Numbered from the stretch's first letter, positions 17,258-26,608 are shown. The stretch is DNA of 64,000 bases from Microbacter sp049976245 (GCA_049976245.1 JBMFIQ010000011.1:1-64000); one strand, 5' to 3'. Program-made: numbers and translations. The notes: generated by a model from the sequence alone, not told the origin.

Positions 17258-17300
17258 GTAATTTTTGAATCTTTTTTAACCACGGCAGGGCTTGCTTTGT

Positions 17301-18386
17301 TTAAAGCTGTGCTTCTTTGATTCGTTCAGCATTTTCCGCAACAATCAACTTATCGATGATTGGCTGGAGGTTGCCGTCCATGATGTTGGGCAAATTGTAC
17401 AAAGTGAGATCTATGCGATGATCGGTCACTCGACTTTGGGGATAATTGTAAGTACGAATCTTGGCTGACCGATCGCCGGTTGAAACCATGGTTTTGCGTT
17501 TTGATGCGATGTCGTCCAAATATTTCTGATATTCCATGTTGTAAATGCGGCTTCGCAGCTCAATCATGGCTTTTGCTTTGTTTTTCAGTTGTGATTTTTC
17601 GTCCTGACACTGCACTGTGATGCCGGTTGGCAAGTGCACCAGTCGAATGGCCGAATAGGTGGTGTTGACCGATTGCCCTCCGTGACCAGAAGCACAGAAA
17701 ATGTCCACACGAATATCCGATTCTTTAATATCCACGTCAAACTCTTCCGCTTCGGGCAAGACGGCTACGGTAGCCGCCGAAGTGTGGACGCGTCCCTGGG
17801 TTTCGGTGGCCGGCACCCGCTGCACGCGATGAACACCCGATTCGTACTTCAAAATCCCATAGACACCTTCGCCTGTTATGGTCATGACAATTTCCTTGTA
17901 ACCGCCGGCAGTTCCTTCGCTGAAATTGGTAACCTGCACTTTCCATCCTTTACTTTCGCAAAACTTCACGTACATGCGGTACAAATCCCCTGCAAAAATG
18001 GATGCTTCATCACCACCGGTTCCGGCTCTGATTTCCATAATGGCATTTTTAGCATCTTCGGGATCATCGGGAATGAGCAACAACTTAATTTCTTCTTCCA
18101 AAGCAGGCAAACGCTGTTGAATGCGATCCACTTCCTCTTTGGCCAAATCGCGCATCTCCTGATCACTTTCTGCATCGAGCATCATTTTAGCCTCTTCCAG
18201 ATGTTGCAAGAGTTGTCGGTATTCCTTTTGAGCATTGACAATTTTTTCCAGATCGTGATACTCTTTATTGAGCTTTACAAACCGCTGCCGATCGGCAATG
18301 ACCGTTGGGTCGGTAATCAACAAAGAAACTTCTTCAAAACGTTGTGACAATCCCTGCAATCGTTCTAAAATCGTATTATGATCCAT
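17301..18386 (-). CDS. prfA: Peptide chain release factor 1
   Basis: 361 residues. The codon-recognition tripeptide PAT (in VQRVPATETQGRVH) identifies RF1, which reads UAA and UAG; RF2 would have SPF. The catalytic GGQ is in ASGHGGQSVNTT, the site of glutamine methylation in most bacteria. Length and domains are normal. It has its own -7 box at 18416-18409 and is followed by fabG on the same strand. Confidence 0.96.
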   Translation of the reverse strand: MDHNTILERLQGLSQRFEEVSLLITDPTVIADRQRFVKLNKEYHDLEKIVNAQKEYRQLLQHLEEAKMMLDAESDQEMRDLAKEEVDRIQQRLPALEEEIKLLLIPDDPEDAKNAIMEIRAGTGGDEASIFAGDLYRMYVKFCESKGWKVQVTNFSEGTAGGYKEIVMTITGEGVYGILKYESGVHRVQRVPATETQGRVHTSAATVAVLPEAEEFDVDIKESDIRVDIFCASGHGGQSVNTTYSAIRLVHLPTGITVQCQDEKSQLKNKAKAMIELRSRIYNMEYQKYLDDIASKRKTMVSTGDRSAKIRTYNYPQSRVTDHRIDLTLYNLPNIMDGNLQPIIDKLIVAENAERIKEAQL

Positions 18387-18408
18387 ACCTTCTGTTTAAA
18401 TTCCAATA

Positions 18409-18416
18409 CAAAGGTA
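18409..18416 (-). promoter_or_regulatory. -7 box (TACCTTTG) of prfA
   Basis: Minus-strand TACCTTTG matches TAnnTTTG, 23 bp before the prfA ATG, implying a short leader. No -33 match is seen. Confidence 0.5.
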
Positions 18417-18440
18417 CGATTTTTTGAGCACCCTTCCATA

Positions 18441-19880
18441 TCAGGCCAAACCGCGTCCGGCCAGTTTAAACCAGTTCCAAGCCACTATGGCAAAAAAGAC
18501 AAGGACTAAGAAAGGAACATACCATTTTCGTTCTTTTTTCCCGATTTGTGTCATTCCGTAAGCTGCCAAAGCAAGCAAAAAAGGGACAGCGGGCAAATGG
18601 AATCGTTCCGACTGAGCAAAAGCGCTTTTGGCAATGATGAGCAGGTAGGTCACTAAAAAGGTGACAATCAACAAATGTTCCCTCCATTGGTGTCGTTTGA
18701 TCAAAAAAAGTAAAGCGGCAATAACAAAAAAACTATAGACATTCCGATCAAAATAACCGCCCGAGAACATCATTTGATTCTTTTGTTCGTCATTGGCCAA
18801 AGTAAAGGTTGGGAAAGGCATGGTAAAAATCATGGGCAGAAAGAGCGCCATCGTTCCGTAACGGGCATAACTGTTTCCACCCTGTTCGGTGGCACGCCAG
18901 CGATAACTTTCAGTCTGATTTTGATTGCGATATTGATACAACTCCTCCACCTCATTGGCCATGCGCGTGGTCAAAAAAAGACTCAAGGCAAGCAGCACCC
19001 ATCCGCTGATCACAAAACGTTTTCCCCATTTTTTAATGTGTTGTCCTTTGGAAAAAACCAATGCCGTGATCAAAGCAAAAATAGCGGTGATGCCGAGCGC
19101 TGTTCGAAACAGAAAAAAAATCAAAATGGTCACAACGGTCCATACGAAGTTCTTGATGTTAAAACGTTCTCCTCGGAGCAACTGATCAGCCTGTTCAACA
19201 AAGAGCACCACAAAAAAGATCATCATGGTTTCTTTGAGGTGAATGCCGACATAAAAAAAGAAGTTAGGCAACAACATGAACATGATACCTGCCAGACGTC
19301 CGGCCGACTCTCCAAAGTTTCGTCCCGTCAAACGATAAAGTAACACCGCCGTCCAAGCGCTAAAGGCAGCATGAACCAATCGTTGCAAAATCAACGACGA
19401 ACCGATGGTCAGATCGAGGAATGACAACCAAAGCGGAAATCCCATGTCGGAAACATCCATCCCTTTGTTAGCAAAAATGGAGAGAAAATGCCCTTGTCTG
19501 ATTAAATTGGCAAAATTTAATCCGTTGGCCACATATCCGTGAGAATCGGCAGCAGCAAATTCGAACGGTTCGCCACTCATATAAATATAGAAGAAATAGG
19601 CAAAGACAACCCAAACGGCATGAATGATCAACGAAGTAGTGAACAATTCCTTCGTGAATTTCTTGACGCTATGTCCTCGCCAACGCCTTGAAAGGAGTTG
19701 AGTAAAATAAAAAAAACCTACAACCTCGGCCGTGGCAAACACCATCCAGATAAAAGGCAACAGATGCTTATAAAACAGCACGCTCACAGCCACCAGTGTC
19801 AGAAAAAAAAGCGAGATGGCTTTTGAACTGAAAAAGGAAGGAAGAAAAAGATTTTCCTGTGGTGGGAAAGGATTTTCCAT
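18441..19880 (-). CDS. Polytopic membrane protein, GT-C glycosyltransferase-like
   Basis: 479 residues with about 11-12 hydrophobic segments. After the second or third segment comes an extracytoplasmic loop with acidic DSHGYVANGLNFA, and further on GMDVSDMGFPLWLSFLD, which resembles the first loop of GT-C enzymes that use lipid-linked sugars (ArnT/PMT type). Identification rests on this architecture and not on a clear motif match; a glycan flippase or polymerase is possible. It is 52 bp after the flavin reductase gene on the same strand. Confidence 0.55.
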   Translation of the reverse strand: MENPFPPQENLFLPSFFSSKAISLFFLTLVAVSVLFYKHLLPFIWMVFATAEVVGFFYFTQLLSRRWRGHSVKKFTKELFTTSLIIHAVWVVFAYFFYIYMSGEPFEFAAADSHGYVANGLNFANLIRQGHFLSIFANKGMDVSDMGFPLWLSFLDLTIGSSLILQRLVHAAFSAWTAVLLYRLTGRNFGESAGRLAGIMFMLLPNFFFYVGIHLKETMMIFFVVLFVEQADQLLRGERFNIKNFVWTVVTILIFFLFRTALGITAIFALITALVFSKGQHIKKWGKRFVISGWVLLALSLFLTTRMANEVEELYQYRNQNQTESYRWRATEQGGNSYARYGTMALFLPMIFTMPFPTFTLANDEQKNQMMFSGGYFDRNVYSFFVIAALLFLIKRHQWREHLLIVTFLVTYLLIIAKSAFAQSERFHLPAVPFLLALAAYGMTQIGKKERKWYVPFLVLVFFAIVAWNWFKLAGRGLA

Positions 19881-19933
19881 AACAACGGATTAAAACATTC
19901 TGACAAAGAATTTTCGAGCGTAAAGCAAAAAAA

Positions 19934-20563
19934 TTATGAACGATGTTTGGCCTTGGATTTCTTTTGAACACTCCAGCCAAATTTACCAATCTCTTCGCCC
20001 AAGCGATAATAGTGTCCATGCGAATAGGCGATCAGTTTGGCTGCTTTCATGTTGAACTGTCCGGTTGTTTTGTCAATGTATTGTTCGTCGGCTTGAATGT
20101 TAAGGACTTCGGCAATAAACATATCATGGGATCCCAACGCCATTTTTTCTTTGACGCGACATTCGATGCTAAGTGGAGCCTCCTGAATGATTGGCGCTTG
20201 AATCGTCTTTGATGGAGCCGGTGTGAGATGCACGGCTTCAAACTTTTGATGATCCTTCCCCGATCGCACGCCACACCAATCGGCAGCAAAGGCCATGGCT
20301 TCGTTGGTCAGGTTAATGACAAACTCACCGGATTGTTCTATGAGATGATGCGAATGACGTTCGGGACGTACCGAAATATAACAAAGCGGAGGATTGGTAC
20401 AAATCGTCCCTATCCAACTGATGGTAATGATGTTATACTCTTCAGGCTGAGTACCGCAACTTACCAACACCGCCGGCAAGGGATAAATCATGGTGCCGGG
20501 TTTCCAATCGGTTTTGCCGTGCAAGGACTCCGTTGTCATTGCATCATTGGACAAGTCAGTCAT
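19934..20563 (-). CDS. Flavin reductase family protein
   Basis: About 209 residues of the FMN-binding split barrel fold (flavin reductase/DIM6-NTAB type): YPLPAVLVSCG, then NIITISWIGTICTNPPLCYISVRP, the FMN-binding core, and EFVINL. Its role here is unknown, but a flavoprotein of this kind follows pyrI in many Bacteroides-type genomes, and it is 78 bp after pyrI here. The start is set at ATG 20563; the upstream extension overlaps the intergenic space and has no homology. Confidence 0.8.
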   Translation of the reverse strand: MTDLSNDAMTTESLHGKTDWKPGTMIYPLPAVLVSCGTQPEEYNIITISWIGTICTNPPLCYISVRPERHSHHLIEQSGEFVINLTNEAMAFAADWCGVRSGKDHQKFEAVHLTPAPSKTIQAPIIQEAPLSIECRVKEKMALGSHDMFIAEVLNIQADEQYIDKTTGQFNMKAAKLIAYSHGHYYRLGEEIGKFGWSVQKKSKAKHRS

Positions 20564-20641
20564 AAAAGTGTTTTTGTCGTTTGGTTGCTTTGTGTGCAAA
20601 TGCTCGTAAAAGAAAAACGGATGCCAACGGCTCACAACGGA

Positions 20642-21100
20642 TCATTTGATTTTGATTTCATCGCCCACCATCATGCGTTCGCAATAATGGCAACGAAGCG
20701 TCAAAGGATCCTTTTCAATCAGCTCAAAACGGGTGTTGACAGGTTGATGATTGGTCACACAATTGGGATTTCCGCAACGAACAATGTCTTCGACCAAATC
20801 GGGGATGCAAAGTTTTTTCTTTTCCTTCACTTCATAATCTCTGATGATATTGAGCTGAGCATCTGGCGCAATGAGAGCAATTTTATTGATCTCCTGTTCG
20901 GTAAAAAACTGATCCGAGACCTTGATAATGCCTTTGGATCCCAATTTTTTGCTCGATAAATTATTCCCGATAGTGATTTGATTGGGAAGTTTCTCCAAAT
21001 GTAAAATGGAAACCACCATAAACAACTTATCGGACGGAATGTGATCAATCACCGTTCCATTCTTCAAGGCTGCCACCATTTTTACCTCTTTCGATTTCAT
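20642..21100 (-). CDS. pyrI: Aspartate carbamoyltransferase regulatory subunit
   Basis: About 152 residues. The N-terminal allosteric domain (IPSDKLFMVVSIL, LPNQITIGNNLSSKKLG) binds nucleotides. The C-terminal zinc domain keeps the four cysteines, CGNPNC and CHYC, that bind Zn and dock onto PyrB. ATG 21100 is chosen; MVAALKNG eight residues on is another option. Its partner pyrB is not adjacent: a barrel protein gene ends only 14 bp upstream of pyrI, so pyrI is probably expressed through that gene. Confidence 0.93.
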   Translation of the reverse strand: MKSKEVKMVAALKNGTVIDHIPSDKLFMVVSILHLEKLPNQITIGNNLSSKKLGSKGIIKVSDQFFTEQEINKIALIAPDAQLNIIRDYEVKEKKKLCIPDLVEDIVRCGNPNCVTNHQPVNTRFELIEKDPLTLRCHYCERMMVGDEIKIK

Positions 21101-21114
21101 TGGGCTTTTATTTT

Positions 21115-21753
21115 TTACAGGATAACCCATCCAATGTTGAATGTGACGGCATTTCGATTGAGCGCCGCCCAACGGTTTGGCACCGGATTAGGAATTTGAT
21201 CATCGGTGGAATAAGGTTGCCAATGCGACACGTGTTTAATTTCGTATCCCAATGAGGCAGTCAAACACGTTTTGCCCAAAAAGAATTTATAACCAATCCC
21301 TGCGTGTGCCCATTCTCCGGGTTCAAAGGATCTCCACCATGAAAAACTTCCACCCAGCTTCGCAAAAACAAAAGGCGTGTTTTTGGCATCCTTAAAATAC
21401 CCTTTCAAATCGAGATAAATAGGCAATGAATTGGCATTGGGCTCCATGTAACGTTCGTACGCAATGCCAATCCCTGCCGCATAATTGGGTGTGAAGAAAT
21501 AACCCACATTCATCGCAAGCGAATAGGACATGGGGCTATAATTGTCGTAAACCGAACGCGTTATTTTGTTGTAACTAAACGGCGGCAACGGATAATTGGT
21601 GGCCAAAAAACCAATGCCGTAATTGACTTCCGGAATAAAATAGACGTCACTGTTCTTCTTTGGATCACGATCCTGGCTGATGAATTGATTTTGAGCAGAG
21701 AGTGAAAACAACGTGGCAAAAACAAACAGCCCGATAAAAAAATTTCGTTTCAT
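21115..21753 (-). CDS. Small outer-membrane beta-barrel protein
   Basis: 212 residues with a signal peptide (MKRNFFIGLFVFATLFSLSAQ) and alternating hydrophobic, aromatic-rich strands such as YSLAMNVGYFFTPNYAAGIGIAYERY, ending in a strand with hydrophobic residues (NAVTFNIGWVIL), as expected for an 8-strand barrel inserted by the Bam complex. The function is unknown. It lies between pyrB (228 bp upstream) and pyrI (14 bp downstream), which is unusual. A possible promoter at 21828-21796 would drive it together with pyrI. Confidence 0.75.
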   Translation of the reverse strand: MKRNFFIGLFVFATLFSLSAQNQFISQDRDPKKNSDVYFIPEVNYGIGFLATNYPLPPFSYNKITRSVYDNYSPMSYSLAMNVGYFFTPNYAAGIGIAYERYMEPNANSLPIYLDLKGYFKDAKNTPFVFAKLGGSFSWWRSFEPGEWAHAGIGYKFFLGKTCLTASLGYEIKHVSHWQPYSTDDQIPNPVPNRWAALNRNAVTFNIGWVIL

Positions 21754-21795
21754 TGTTTATATCATTTATATCCTTTTGGTATTCTAACGCTTATT

Positions 21796-21828
21796 TCAAG
21801 ATAAAAATTTCGTTTTCACTCCCACAAA
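21796..21828 (-). promoter_or_regulatory. Possible promoter of the barrel gene and pyrI
   Basis: Minus strand: TTTG (21828-21825), 21 nt, TATCTTGA (21803-21796). The spacing fits, but the last two bases of the proximal box deviate from TAnnTTTG. Confidence 0.4.
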
Positions 21829-21980
21829 TCATCCCTTTTTAAGATTTTGATCAAAAGTTCAATCATGGGCAATTGCTTATCAATCATTATCGCCCTTAAC
21901 ATCTTTCCCTTTTCCCATGAAATTGAGAATCATCATGACAAGTCATTGGCAAAGTAAACCGCCCAAACATCATCGAAACA

Positions 21981-22889
21981 TCACGAGAGAAGGCCCAACG
22001 AATAAGCAATCACTGCCTGACGGACAAAAACGCCATTGAGTGCCTGTTGAAAATAATAGGCTTTAGGATTGTTATCCACATCCTCATCAATTTCGGTTAC
22101 CCGAGGCAACGGATGCAAAACACGCAGGTTAGGCTTGGTATTTTGCAACATTTTATTCTTTAATGAATAAGCATTTTTCACCTTTTCATATTCCATCAAA
22201 TCGGTAAAACGTTCCCTTTGTACGCGGGTCATGTAGAGCACATCAGCCAAATGGATGTTTTCGTTCAATTCGTTGTATTCATAAAAAGGGATGGCACGAT
22301 CGTGGCAAAACTTTTTATATTCGTTGGGCAACTGCAACTCTTGTGACGAAACAAAATGGAAAAAGGGTGAAAAATGGGCCATCGCCATGAGCAAGGAGTG
22401 AACGGTACGCCCGTATTTAAGGTCACCAACCATAAAAATATGAAGGTGATCAAGTCGGCCTTGCGTTTTTTGAATGGAATAGAGGTCGAGCAAAGTTTGT
22501 GTAGGATGCTGATTTGCGCCGTCTCCGGCATTGATGACGGGCACGGAAGCCACTTCGGAAGCATATCGGGCTGCTCCTTCCAACGGATGACGCATCACGA
22601 CGAGATCGGCATAATTGCTCACCATCTTGATGGTGTCTTTGAGCGTTTCACCTTTGGACGAACTTGAAGTGGAGGCATCCGAAAACCCGATGATGCGCCC
22701 TCCAAGTCGATTGACAGCCGTTTCAAAACTAAGTCGGGTGCGGGTTGACGGTTCAAAAAACAACGTTGCGATTACTTTTCCCTGCAAAATGGTCGAATTG
22801 GGATTTTCTTCAAAGCGTTTAGCCAAATCTAACAGACGAAGCATTTCGTCTTTAGAATAATCGTTGATGGATACTAAACTTTTGGGCAT
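21981..22889 (-). CDS. pyrB: Aspartate carbamoyltransferase catalytic subunit
   Basis: 302 residues, normal length. The carbamoyl phosphate site FEPSTRTRLSFE (about 45-56), then SSSSKGETLKDT, the HPTQTLLDL motif and HPLPR near the C-terminus are all intact. It catalyses the first committed step of pyrimidine synthesis. The start is at ATG 22889; the upstream extension to 22976 is not conserved. It has a -7 box at 22981-22974. A short hairpin (CCCTC/GAGGG, about 22928-22944) lies in its leader; it could matter for regulation, but it is weak. Confidence 0.95.
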   Translation of the reverse strand: MPKSLVSINDYSKDEMLRLLDLAKRFEENPNSTILQGKVIATLFFEPSTRTRLSFETAVNRLGGRIIGFSDASTSSSSKGETLKDTIKMVSNYADLVVMRHPLEGAARYASEVASVPVINAGDGANQHPTQTLLDLYSIQKTQGRLDHLHIFMVGDLKYGRTVHSLLMAMAHFSPFFHFVSSQELQLPNEYKKFCHDRAIPFYEYNELNENIHLADVLYMTRVQRERFTDLMEYEKVKNAYSLKNKMLQNTKPNLRVLHPLPRVTEIDEDVDNNPKAYYFQQALNGVFVRQAVIAYSLGLLS

Positions 22890-22973
22890 ACAAGCAGCAT
22901 GAATTCGCATAAAAACCAGAAACGAAACCCTCTTCTTATGAGGGCAATCATTCCCGCCGGATTCTTTGACGAA

Positions 22974-22981
22974 CAAAATTA
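22974..22981 (-). promoter_or_regulatory. -7 box (TAATTTTG) of pyrB
   Basis: Minus-strand TAATTTTG about 85 bp before the pyrB ATG. No TTTG at the right distance. The 325-bp gap to aroK otherwise shows no gene and no clear aroK promoter. Confidence 0.45.
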
Positions 22982-23214
22982 GTGCTTTTTGTCAAGATCG
23001 TGACACCCTTGCAAGAGAATGTCATTTTTTTTTATTTTTTTTGCACCATCAAACTTTTTATCGGTGCTTTTACAACGCCAACGGATATGACAACACAAAA
23101 CAAGCAATATACTCTTGGCTTGTTCTTGCGATTTCTTCGAAATAAAGAAGCTGTGGAGCATTAATGAAGCGCACACCCATTTTCTTGAAAGAAACACATT
23201 TAACACATTCGACG

Positions 23215-23760
23215 ATGAATCCAATTTTTCTCATCGGATACATGGGAAGCGGGAAAACCACCATTGGTCAACTGATTGCCAAACAACTGAACAAACAGTT
23301 TATTGATTTGGATCGATGGATCGAAAACCGATTTCACCGATCCATTCACGATCTTTTCGAAGCACACGGAGAAGAATGGTTTCGCAAAGTTGAGCATGAA
23401 AACCTGAAAGAAGTCTCTTTTTTTCAAGATGTTGTCATTTCGACGGGAGGTGGCGCTGCTTGTTATTATCAAAATATGGAATGGATGAATGACCACGGCA
23501 TGACCATTTACTTATCAGTACCTGTGGCGACATTGACGCTTCGCCTTCGGACGGCTACATCCAAGCGGCCTTTGTTGAAAAACAAAACCGAAGCCGAAAT
23601 CAAACAATTCATCGAGGAAAATTTAGCAATCCGCGAACCCTTTTATCGTCAGGCCAAGATCCGTCTCGACATTGGCAATGAAGATCCATTGACCACCTCA
23701 AAACGCATTGTACAACTTATCGATGCCGCCAACGATGACCGATCAGCTATAAATGACTGA
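23215..23760 (+). CDS. aroK: Shikimate kinase
   Basis: 181 residues. P-loop GYMGSGKTT at the N-terminus, substrate-binding DLDRWIENR, the STGGGAA motif, and RPLLKN in the lid region. It phosphorylates shikimate in aromatic amino acid synthesis. ATG 23215 (MNPIFLIGYMG) is chosen because the kinase fold starts there; the frame is open further upstream without homology. It converges on aroB (16-bp gap), so two steps of the same pathway lie tail to tail. Confidence 0.93.
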   Translation: MNPIFLIGYMGSGKTTIGQLIAKQLNKQFIDLDRWIENRFHRSIHDLFEAHGEEWFRKVEHENLKEVSFFQDVVISTGGGAACYYQNMEWMNDHGMTIYLSVPVATLTLRLRTATSKRPLLKNKTEAEIKQFIEENLAIREPFYRQAKIRLDIGNEDPLTTSKRIVQLIDAANDDRSAIND

Positions 23761-23776
23761 ATAAAGAAGAAATGCT

Positions 23777-24820
23777 TTAGGCGAAATGAACGGAAAAATA
23801 GCGAAGCGCATCCATGATCTCCACTTCCTTCACATGTTGATTGATCAACACATCGCCGAATTGACGCAACAAAGTCACGTTGATTCCTTCTGCGTCATTC
23901 TTTTTATCGTGCCCCATCCACTCCATCAATGACGAAAAATGAGTGACATCAATCGGGAATGCACCATAATATTGGCGAACATAATTGGTCACTTGTGTCA
24001 GCATGTTGGCCGGGAAGCCACACATTTTAGTCGATAAATAGAGTTCGCATACCAAGCCATAAGCCACGGCATAACCATGCAACAATGGCGTTGAGGCGAC
24101 ATAAGAAAAACTCTCAAAAGCATGGCCGAAAGTATGTCCCAAATTGAGTGCCTTACGCAGGTTTTGCTCTGTGGGATCCTTTTCAACAATGGACTCTTTG
24201 ATCCCGATAGATTGTTCAACCAATGCAGCAAGCCTCTGATAGTCTATCGATTCGGACATTGGAAAAGCCATTAACCGATCCCATGTGTCGGAAGAAGAGA
24301 GCAATGCATGTTTCAACATTTCAGCCCACCCCGATAAAAAGTTTTGATGATCCAACGAAGCGAAGAAGAGAGGATAAAGAATCACCGCTTCCGAATCGCG
24401 TATCACCCCAATTTCATTCTTTAATCCGTCAAAATTGACTCCCGTTTTTCCACCAACGGCTGCATCCACAGCACCTAACAAGGTGGTTGGAACATTGATA
24501 TACCGAATACCGCGCTTAAACGTTGAAGCAACAAAACCTCCCAAATCGGTAATCATCCCTCCGCCCAGATTGATCAACAACGAATGGCGTGTGGCCTGAT
24601 GCGTCGATAAGTAACGCCAAACCAAAGAAGCCGATTCAATGGTTTTATGCATGTCACCAGCCGGAATTTCGATGGTTGGGAAAGCATGATGAACGGACGG
24701 CAAGCAAAACCGACGTGTATTGGTATCCACTAACAAAAAAAACAAATCGGGATTCAATCGCTCAATTTGGTTTTGCAATTCCAGATCAAGATCGTTGGTT
24801 ATGATGACGGAGTTAATCAT
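23777..24820 (-). CDS. aroB: 3-dehydroquinate synthase
   Basis: 347 residues. NAD-binding NLGGGMITDLGGFVASTFKRG and PTTLLGAVDAAVGGKTGVNF are diagnostic. Metal ligands are in the E of the GWAEMLKH region and in the two His of NLGHTFGHAFE. It converts DAHP to 3-dehydroquinate. ATG 24820 is taken; the frame extends seven codons upstream. A TACCTTTG box lies at 24908-24901. Confidence 0.94.
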   Translation of the reverse strand: MINSVIITNDLDLELQNQIERLNPDLFFLLVDTNTRRFCLPSVHHAFPTIEIPAGDMHKTIESASLVWRYLSTHQATRHSLLINLGGGMITDLGGFVASTFKRGIRYINVPTTLLGAVDAAVGGKTGVNFDGLKNEIGVIRDSEAVILYPLFFASLDHQNFLSGWAEMLKHALLSSSDTWDRLMAFPMSESIDYQRLAALVEQSIGIKESIVEKDPTEQNLRKALNLGHTFGHAFESFSYVASTPLLHGYAVAYGLVCELYLSTKMCGFPANMLTQVTNYVRQYYGAFPIDVTHFSSLMEWMGHDKKNDAEGINVTLLRQFGDVLINQHVKEVEIMDALRYFSVHFA

Positions 24821-24900
24821 AGAGATGGTAAAAACAAACAATTTTTAGCGATAAAACAGACGAAAGTTGACATTGGAATATCATTCTTCGTAATGGAATA

Positions 24901-24908
24901 CAAAGGTA
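24901..24908 (-). promoter_or_regulatory. -7 box (TACCTTTG) of aroB
   Basis: Minus-strand match to TAnnTTTG, about 80 bp before the aroB start. No -33 match. Confidence 0.45.
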
Positions 24909-24971
24909 AAAAAAAGATTGGACCGATTGCATGGCGCCTGACAAACCACTTTGAAAGGCTGTAAAGGAAAA

Positions 24972-25964
24972 CTAACTTTTATCCACCAGCCGATCATTTT
25001 CGGCACTGTAGCGATTGCCGATGTTGGGATATTGCATCAACAACCGATCGATGGCTTCAAAATCCTGCGGAGAGATCACCACGTCCAAAGCGCCGACATT
25101 TTCGACCAAATAGCTTCTGCGTTTAGTGCCCGGGATGGGAATGATGTTGGAGCCTTTTGCCAACACCCAGGCCAACGCCAATTGAGCAGGCGTACACCCT
25201 TTTTGTTGGGCAATGGCGGCAAACTCCTCAGCCAACTTTTGATTGTTTTCGGCATGTTCCGTTTGGTAACGAGGTAGCGATTTGCGGAAATCGTTTTCTT
25301 TCAGCGATGTCACATTGAGCTTATTGGTCATCAAGCCACGTGCCAATGGGCTAAAAGGAACCAATGTCACGCCTAACTCTTGACAGGCTGGAAGAATTTC
25401 TTTTTCCACGTCGCGCGTCAAAATGGAGTATTCACTTTGCAAAGCGCTGATAGGATGCACAGTACAAGCCTTTCTGAGCGTGTTGGCGGAAACTTCGGAC
25501 AAACCCAGAAACCGCACTTTGCCTTCCTCCACCAATCGTGACATGGCACCCACCATTTCTTCAATCGGGATGGAAGGATCCAACCGATGCGCATAGTAAA
25601 GATCAATAACATCCGTCTGCAAACGACGTAAACTTTCCTCAACGGCTTTTCGCATGTAAACCGGAGAGCCGTCAAAAACAGTTTGCGAGGCATTGGCACC
25701 TGCAATAGAACGAAACCCAAACTTGGTAGCTATAAATATTTTATCTCGATTTGGTTTCAACACTTTGGCAATGAGTTCCTCATTTTTCCCGTTGCCGTAA
25801 ATGTCGGCCGTATCCCAAAAGGTAATGCCCAATTCGATGGCTTTCTCCAAAGTAGCAATGGATTCATTGTCGTCCGGATCACCGTATGCGTGACTCATTC
25901 CCATGCAACCTAACCCGATAGCCGGAAGGTCAACGCCGCTCTTTCCCAATTTTCTGAATTGCAT
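24972..25964 (-). CDS. Aldo/keto reductase
   Basis: 330 residues of the AKR barrel. The catalytic tetrad is visible: Asp in WDTAD, Tyr in IYG, Lys in ATKFG and His in YYAHRLD. The NADPH phosphate-binding region near the C-terminus is IIPIPGTKRRSYL. The sequence type (MQFRKLGKSGVDLPAIGLGCMG) is that of general aldehyde reductases resembling the AKR13/YghZ group. The substrate is unknown. It is monocistronic, with a TATCTTTG box at 26013-26006. Confidence 0.88.
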   Translation of the reverse strand: MQFRKLGKSGVDLPAIGLGCMGMSHAYGDPDDNESIATLEKAIELGITFWDTADIYGNGKNEELIAKVLKPNRDKIFIATKFGFRSIAGANASQTVFDGSPVYMRKAVEESLRRLQTDVIDLYYAHRLDPSIPIEEMVGAMSRLVEEGKVRFLGLSEVSANTLRKACTVHPISALQSEYSILTRDVEKEILPACQELGVTLVPFSPLARGLMTNKLNVTSLKENDFRKSLPRYQTEHAENNQKLAEEFAAIAQQKGCTPAQLALAWVLAKGSNIIPIPGTKRRSYLVENVGALDVVISPQDFEAIDRLLMQYPNIGNRYSAENDRLVDKS

Positions 25965-26005
25965 TGTGGACTGATTTTATTGAAATGATCTATTTTGTCT
26001 CAACG

Positions 26006-26013
26006 CAAAGATA
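26006..26013 (-). promoter_or_regulatory. -7 box (TATCTTTG) of the aldo/keto reductase gene
   Basis: Minus-strand TATCTTTG about 42 bp before the ATG. A TTTG upstream is only 13 nt away, so the distal box is not supported. Confidence 0.5.
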
Positions 26014-26114
26014 CGGTATTTGAGATCAAAATATCCTCCCGACATCTCGCAATGAAATGCATTTCGTAACTAAACCGAAAAATATGGAATAAAAGATCAT
26101 CCTTGATTGACCCA

Positions 26115-26303
26115 CTATGGATTTTCTTTATGCAATACAGTCGAGAGTGTCTCGATCAGGGTCGAACGTCTCTTTTTCGCACTCATATTTGCGCGATGAA
26201 GAGCCAATTTAGTGTCCAAGTCGCACTTCTGACCGTTAAGAAAAGCCTTCGGAGTGTTTTTCCCCTTCTCCGGAGTGTCTGGAGACACTCCAAGGTGTTT
26301 CAT
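26115..26303 (-). CDS. Possible small ORF beside tRNA-Pro, unrecognised
   Basis: 62 codons from ATG 26303 to TAG. The ATG overlaps the TGA of the upstream remnant frame as ATGA, as in coupled genes. The encoded peptide starts MKHLGVSPDTPEKGK and is basic in its second half (AKKRR). A perfect hairpin, GGAGTGTC (26272-26279) with GACACTCC (26284-26291), lies inside, and CGGAGTGT occurs twice (26250 and 26271). It may be a real orphan, a piece of a decayed element, or non-coding repeat DNA. Confidence 0.25.
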   Translation of the reverse strand: MKHLGVSPDTPEKGKNTPKAFLNGQKCDLDTKLALHRANMSAKKRRSTLIETLSTVLHKENP

Positions 26304-26464
26304 TGACCCTCTTTGGCTACATTACTCAACTTCCGAACGCACATTAAAAGAGGCACATCTCCTTTGATTTTACTTTCCCCATCACTCCATATTGCACGGA
26401 AAATGGGGAGATCATCTTTTTGTGGGGAATCATAAAGCACTTTAGCAAGGAAGCTAAAACACCT
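26300..26464 (-). pseudogene. Protein-like remnant frame beside tRNA-Pro
   Basis: Open on the minus strand from 26464 (just after an in-frame TAA) to TGA 26302-26300, 54 codons. The composition is protein-like, for example DDLPIFRAIWSDGESKIKGD and VPLLMCVRKLSNVAKEGQ at its end, but no start codon lies near the first residue. I do not recognise the family. It lies on the 3' side of a tRNA gene, a common place for integrated elements, so decay of an insertion is a reasonable inference. Confidence 0.3.
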
Positions 26465-26608
26465 TTAGTCAAGCTACAAAAACAACAGACCATTCACGGG
26501 ACATCGTCATTCATGCATCATGCTTAATGGACGCAAGGAAGCTCGTCAAAGAAAAAGCAACCAGCAATGAATCAACATCAGAATAAATTCAAGGCAATTT
26601 AAAATGGA

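Noticed and set aside
17634..18347. 237-codon plus-strand frame opposite prfA
   Set aside because: Antisense to an intact RF1 with PAT and GGQ motifs; not protein-like.
26103..26306. 67-codon plus-strand frame in the gene-poor zone
   Set aside because: Opposite to a better supported minus-strand frame with an ATGA overlap; no homology seen.
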